From Roseiarcus sp050013915 (lineage in GTDB: Bacteria > Pseudomonadota > Alphaproteobacteria > Rhizobiales > Beijerinckiaceae), in contig JBEKEI010000125.1 of the NCBI GenBank assembly GCA_050013915.1, positions 1-14,278 on the forward strand: a DNA stretch of 14,278 bases, written 5' to 3'. The notes beneath the pieces were generated by a model. It saw only the letters and a program-made list of their open reading frames with translations. It was not told the DNA's origin and did no database searches. The position numbers and the translations under genes were made by a program. Positions within the stretch are counted from its first letter, which is position 1, and each line of letters begins with the position of its first letter. Positions 12,453-14,278 of this stretch are shown one piece after another.

Positions 12453-13017
12453 GTCCGGCCTCGCTGCCGGCGAGCGCGTCGGTCGGTTCGGGAAATTCCG
12501 CCTCCCCGCGCGCGAACGTCTCGAGCGGCGTCCGGTCGAGCGCTTCGGCGGTCGCGCGGACGAGCCTGGCGAGCCGGGCGGCCGCCGGCGCGCCCGAAGC
12601 GTCCGCGACCCCGTAGACGTTTCGCGCCAGCGCCGCGGCCAGCCGGTCGAGATCGTCGTCGTCGAGCGCGTCGGCATAGGCCTTGTTGCGACCGTAGAAA
12701 GCCTCCGCCATCCGCTTGAGGCGCCTGGGAACGGCGACGTCGCCGACGCCGATCTCGCGCAGCGCCACTTCGAAGTGGCGGAACACGCTGTCGGCGAGTT
12801 CCTGGGCGAGTTCGGTTCCGATCCCCGAAAGCCTGGTCAGCCGGCGCAGCGCCAGCCCGGCGTAGAGCGTGACCATCTCGAACCGCCCGTCGTAGCGATC
12901 CGGCACGCCGAATTCGACATAGAGGGCGGGTCGCCGCGAAGCGGCCACGATCCTGCCGTGAAGTTGATCGATCAGGACGCGGTTGGCGCGTCGGGCGCGC
13001 CAGTGCGCGAGGATCAT
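12445..13017 (-). CDS. Ubiquinol-cytochrome c chaperone family protein (CBP3-like)
   Basis: A 190-residue helical protein of the ubiquinol-cytochrome c chaperone family, the bacterial relatives of mitochondrial Cbp3/UQCC1, which assists cytochrome b during assembly of the bc1 complex. Family marks include the N-terminal LIDQLHGRIVAASRRPALY, then FGVPDRYDGRFEMVTLYAGL, then ELADSVFRHFEVALREIGVG, and VPRRLKRMAEAFYGRNKAY. No signal peptide or membrane segment is seen, so it is probably cytoplasmic or loosely membrane-associated. The ATG at 13017 has AAGG 7 nt upstream. It is the first gene of the leftward housekeeping cluster, diverges from bamE across 88 nt, and overlaps the DUF177 gene by 8 nt. 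It shares no obvious pathway with its lipid-synthesis neighbours, but this linkage is common in alphaproteobacteria. Confidence 0.85.
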   Translation of the reverse strand: MILAHWRARRANRVLIDQLHGRIVAASRRPALYVEFGVPDRYDGRFEMVTLYAGLALRRLTRLSGIGTELAQELADSVFRHFEVALREIGVGDVAVPRRLKRMAEAFYGRNKAYADALDDDDLDRLAAALARNVYGVADASGAPAAARLARLVRATAEALDRTPLETFARGEAEFPEPTDALAGSEAGHG

Positions 13018-13026
13018 TGCCGAGCC

Positions 13027-13055
13027 TTGCGTTCCATGAGCGGCCTGGGTTAGGC
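13027..13055 (+). promoter_or_regulatory. Candidate promoter for bamE
   Basis: TTGCGT (13027-13032) and TTAGGC (13050-13055), spaced by 17 nt, lie in the 88-nt divergent gap upstream of bamE. The -10 match is weak. On the opposite strand TTGCCA-N17-TAACCC is an equally weak candidate for the chaperone operon. Confidence 0.25.
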
Positions 13056-13105
13056 ATCATGGGCCGCCGTGGCAAGGAAAAAGCGCGCGTGAAGCGGAGT
13101 CGACG

Positions 13106-13576
13106 ATGTCGCGAGGTTGGCGGGCTTTGAAGACCGGGGGCGGCGGAGCCCTGAGGTTGGTCGGCGTGTTCGCGCTCGGCATGAGTGTGGGCGGATGCCT
13201 CGGCTATGACGGCGATTTCGACCGCGGCTATGTCGCCGACCAGCGCACGATCGAGCAGGTCAAGATCGGCGCGACCACCAAGCCGCAGGCGCTCGCCCTG
13301 ATGGGCACGCCGTCGACGACCTCGACCGTCGGCGGCGACGCCTGGTACTACATCGGCCAGAAGATGCAGCGCTCGCTCGCCTTCATGCCCGCGACCATGA
13401 CCGACCAGAACGTCCTGGCCGTCTATTTCGACAAGAGCGGCAAGGTCCAGCGGATCGCCAACTATGGCCTCAAGGACGGCAAGGTGTTCGATTTCGTCTC
13501 GCGCACCACCCCGACCGGCGGGTCCGAGCCGAACTTCCTCGCCAACATGTTCAAGAACCTGCTGCGGTTCACCTGA
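13106..13576 (+). CDS. bamE: Outer-membrane protein assembly lipoprotein BamE (SmpA/OmlA)
   Basis: BamE is a lipoprotein of the beta-barrel assembly machine in the outer membrane. The 156-residue product has a signal peptide with a hydrophobic core (LRLVGVFALGMSVGG) ending at lipobox VGGC, so Cys31 would be the acylated first residue. The mature part holds the SmpA/OmlA fold: VADQRTIEQVKIGATTKPQA (the helix-turn 'I-x-x-G-x-T' element), then LALMGTPSTTSTVGGDAWYY, then strands up to VQRIANYGLKDGKVFDFVSR. GGAG lies 6 nt before the ATG at 13106. It is transcribed alone, diverging from the bc1 chaperone gene and converging with the CBS gene. The C-terminal extension after the fold (GSEPNFLANMFKNLLRFT) is typical of alphaproteobacterial members, as far as I recall. 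Confidence 0.9.
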   Translation: MSRGWRALKTGGGGALRLVGVFALGMSVGGCLGYDGDFDRGYVADQRTIEQVKIGATTKPQALALMGTPSTTSTVGGDAWYYIGQKMQRSLAFMPATMTDQNVLAVYFDKSGKVQRIANYGLKDGKVFDFVSRTTPTGGSEPNFLANMFKNLLRFT

Positions 13577-13577
13577 G

Positions 13578-13594
13578 CGGGCGCGCCGCGCCCG
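13578..13594. terminator. GC hairpin between convergent bamE and CBS gene
   Basis: CGGGCG (13578-13583) and CGCCCG (13589-13594) form a perfect 6-bp stem with a 5-nt loop. They sit inside a 22-nt gap between the two stop codons. There is no T-run on either side. Position makes a shared bidirectional terminator likely. Confidence 0.5.
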
Positions 13595-13598
13595 AGGT

Positions 13599-14030
13599 TC
13601 AGGCGGTTGCGATATAGTCGCGCAGCGCGCGATGCTCGGTCTCGATCTCGTTGACGCGATACTTCACGACGTCGCCGATCGACACCAGGCCGATCAGCTT
13701 GTCGTTGTCGACGACCGGCACGTGGCGGAAGCGCCCCGCGGTCATGGTCTCCATCACGCTGTCGATCGCGGTGTTCTCGGTCACGGTGAACACTTTGGCG
13801 GTCATGTGGCGGGAGACCGGCTCGCCGAGCGCGTGCTCGCCGCCGGCGGCGAGCGCGCGGACGATGTCGCGCTCGGAGATGATGCCGAGCACGGTCCGCG
13901 CGGCGTCGGCGACGACCAGCGCGCCGATGCCCTTGCTGGCGAGCAGTTCGACGACCTCCTTCAAGGTGCGGTGCGGTTGGGTCGTGACGACATCCCCGCC
14001 CTTGGTCGCAAGAATGTGAGCAACGCTCAT
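13599..14030 (-). CDS. Two-CBS-domain protein
   Basis: A 143-residue protein made only of a CBS pair, a module that binds adenosyl compounds such as AMP, ATP or S-adenosylmethionine and works as an energy or ligand sensor. CBS1 spans about 7-62, ending GIISERDIVRALAAGGEHAL. CBS2 spans about 73-127, with MTAKVFTVTENTAIDSVMET, then GRFRHVPVVDNDKLIGLVSI and GDVVK at 119-123. The ERD and GD steps with nearby hydrophobics are the usual ligand-site marks. A short helix closes the protein. GGAGG lies 8 nt before the ATG at 14030. It converges with bamE and has no partner enzyme beside it, so its target is unknown. Stand-alone CBS pairs of this size are common in alphaproteobacteria. Confidence 0.9.
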   Translation of the reverse strand: MSVAHILATKGGDVVTTQPHRTLKEVVELLASKGIGALVVADAARTVLGIISERDIVRALAAGGEHALGEPVSRHMTAKVFTVTENTAIDSVMETMTAGRFRHVPVVDNDKLIGLVSIGDVVKYRVNEIETEHRALRDYIATA

Positions 14031-14135
14031 GTGCGCTCCCTCCGTGGTTGCCGTTCAACGCGGTCGCGGCGGACATTGCGCCGCTCGCCCCGCGCGTCAA
14101 GTCAAATTCGACCGACGTCGCGCCGCCCCGGCTGG

Positions 14136-14163
14136 TTGCGATCGCAGGGGCCACGCACTATGG
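14136..14163 (+). promoter_or_regulatory. Candidate promoter for tRNA-Gln
   Basis: TTGCGA (14136-14141) and CTATGG (14158-14163) are 16 nt apart. The start site would be about 30 nt before the tRNA. The match is moderate, and the position between the CBS gene and the tRNA is suitable. Confidence 0.3.
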
Positions 14164-14200
14164 TCGCGCCGCTTCGTGGGCCGGGTTCCGCCCATCGGAT

Positions 14201-14275
14201 TGGGGCGTCGCCAAGCGGTAAGGCAGCGGATTTTGATTCCGCCATCCGGAGGTTCGAATCCTCCCGCCCCAGCCA
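14201..14275 (+). tRNA. tRNA-Gln (anticodon UUG), CCA encoded
   Basis: A complete 75-nt cloverleaf. The acceptor stem TGGGGCG (14201-14207) pairs fully with CGCCCCA (14265-14271). The discriminator G is at 14272 and CCA is encoded at 14273-14275. The anticodon stem GCGGA/TCCGC encloses the loop TTTTGAT with anticodon TTG at 14233-14235, which reads CAA and, by wobble, CAG. The T arm GGAGG-TTCGAAT-CCTCC is perfect. The first pair U1-A72 is a known identity feature of glutamine tRNAs. Only 3 nt of sequence remain after the gene, so any downstream element is unseen. Confidence 0.97.
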
Positions 14276-14278
14276 GGA

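Noticed and set aside
1..14278. CRISPR arrays, insertion sequences, integrases, toxin-antitoxin pairs or rRNA genes
   Set aside because: No regularly spaced repeats, transposase or integrase motifs, small paired toxin-like genes or rRNA segments were seen on either strand.

Overview
The window is a GC-rich chromosomal segment from an alphaproteobacterium, most likely of the order Hyphomicrobiales (Rhizobiales). Three things point there: the gene order bamE / bc1-chaperone / DUF177 / plsX / fabH, a chemotaxis operon that opens STAS-cheY-cheA-cheW-cheR, and the style of the proteins. No transposase, integrase, CRISPR array, rRNA or phage gene was found. It reads as core genome with one accessory-looking efflux operon.

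Region 1 (1-3532, minus strand): a chemotaxis operon transcribed STAS protein (CheS-like), cheY, cheA, cheW, cheR. CheR is cut by the left edge. Spacings are -4, 29, 3 and 5 nt. The kinase CheA, coupled to receptors through CheW, would phosphorylate CheY. CheR would adapt the receptors, and the small STAS protein may tune CheA, as CheS does in Sinorhizobium meliloti.

Region 2 (3533-4046): a divergent gap of about 0.5 kb. It holds a near-perfect 10-bp inverted repeat with an AT-rich centre that overlaps a candidate leftward promoter for the che operon. To its right, on the plus strand, is an Ala/Pro-rich protein of unknown function (4047-5087).

Region 3 (5160-9743, minus strand): a two-gene RND efflux operon, a periplasmic adaptor followed by an HAE1-type pump related to MdtB/MdtC. 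No outer-membrane channel gene is in view. A perfect 16-bp palindrome lies upstream of a candidate -10 element.

Region 4 (9744-13017, minus strand): a housekeeping cluster of a bc1-complex assembly chaperone, a YceD/DUF177 protein, plsX and fabH. It serves phospholipid and fatty-acid initiation plus respiratory-complex assembly. The ihfA and merR genes that commonly follow fabH in related genomes are absent, and the efflux operon occupies that place.

Region 5 (13018-14278): bamE (plus), an outer-membrane assembly lipoprotein gene divergent from the bc1 chaperone gene; a two-CBS-domain protein gene (minus) convergent with bamE; and a complete tRNA-Gln(UUG) gene with encoded CCA at the right edge.

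Most of the window is well-understood biology. The parts I cannot explain are the Ala/Pro-rich protein, the dyad-symmetric intergenic elements, and the break in conserved order after fabH. I did not find convincing evidence of a wholly new system.
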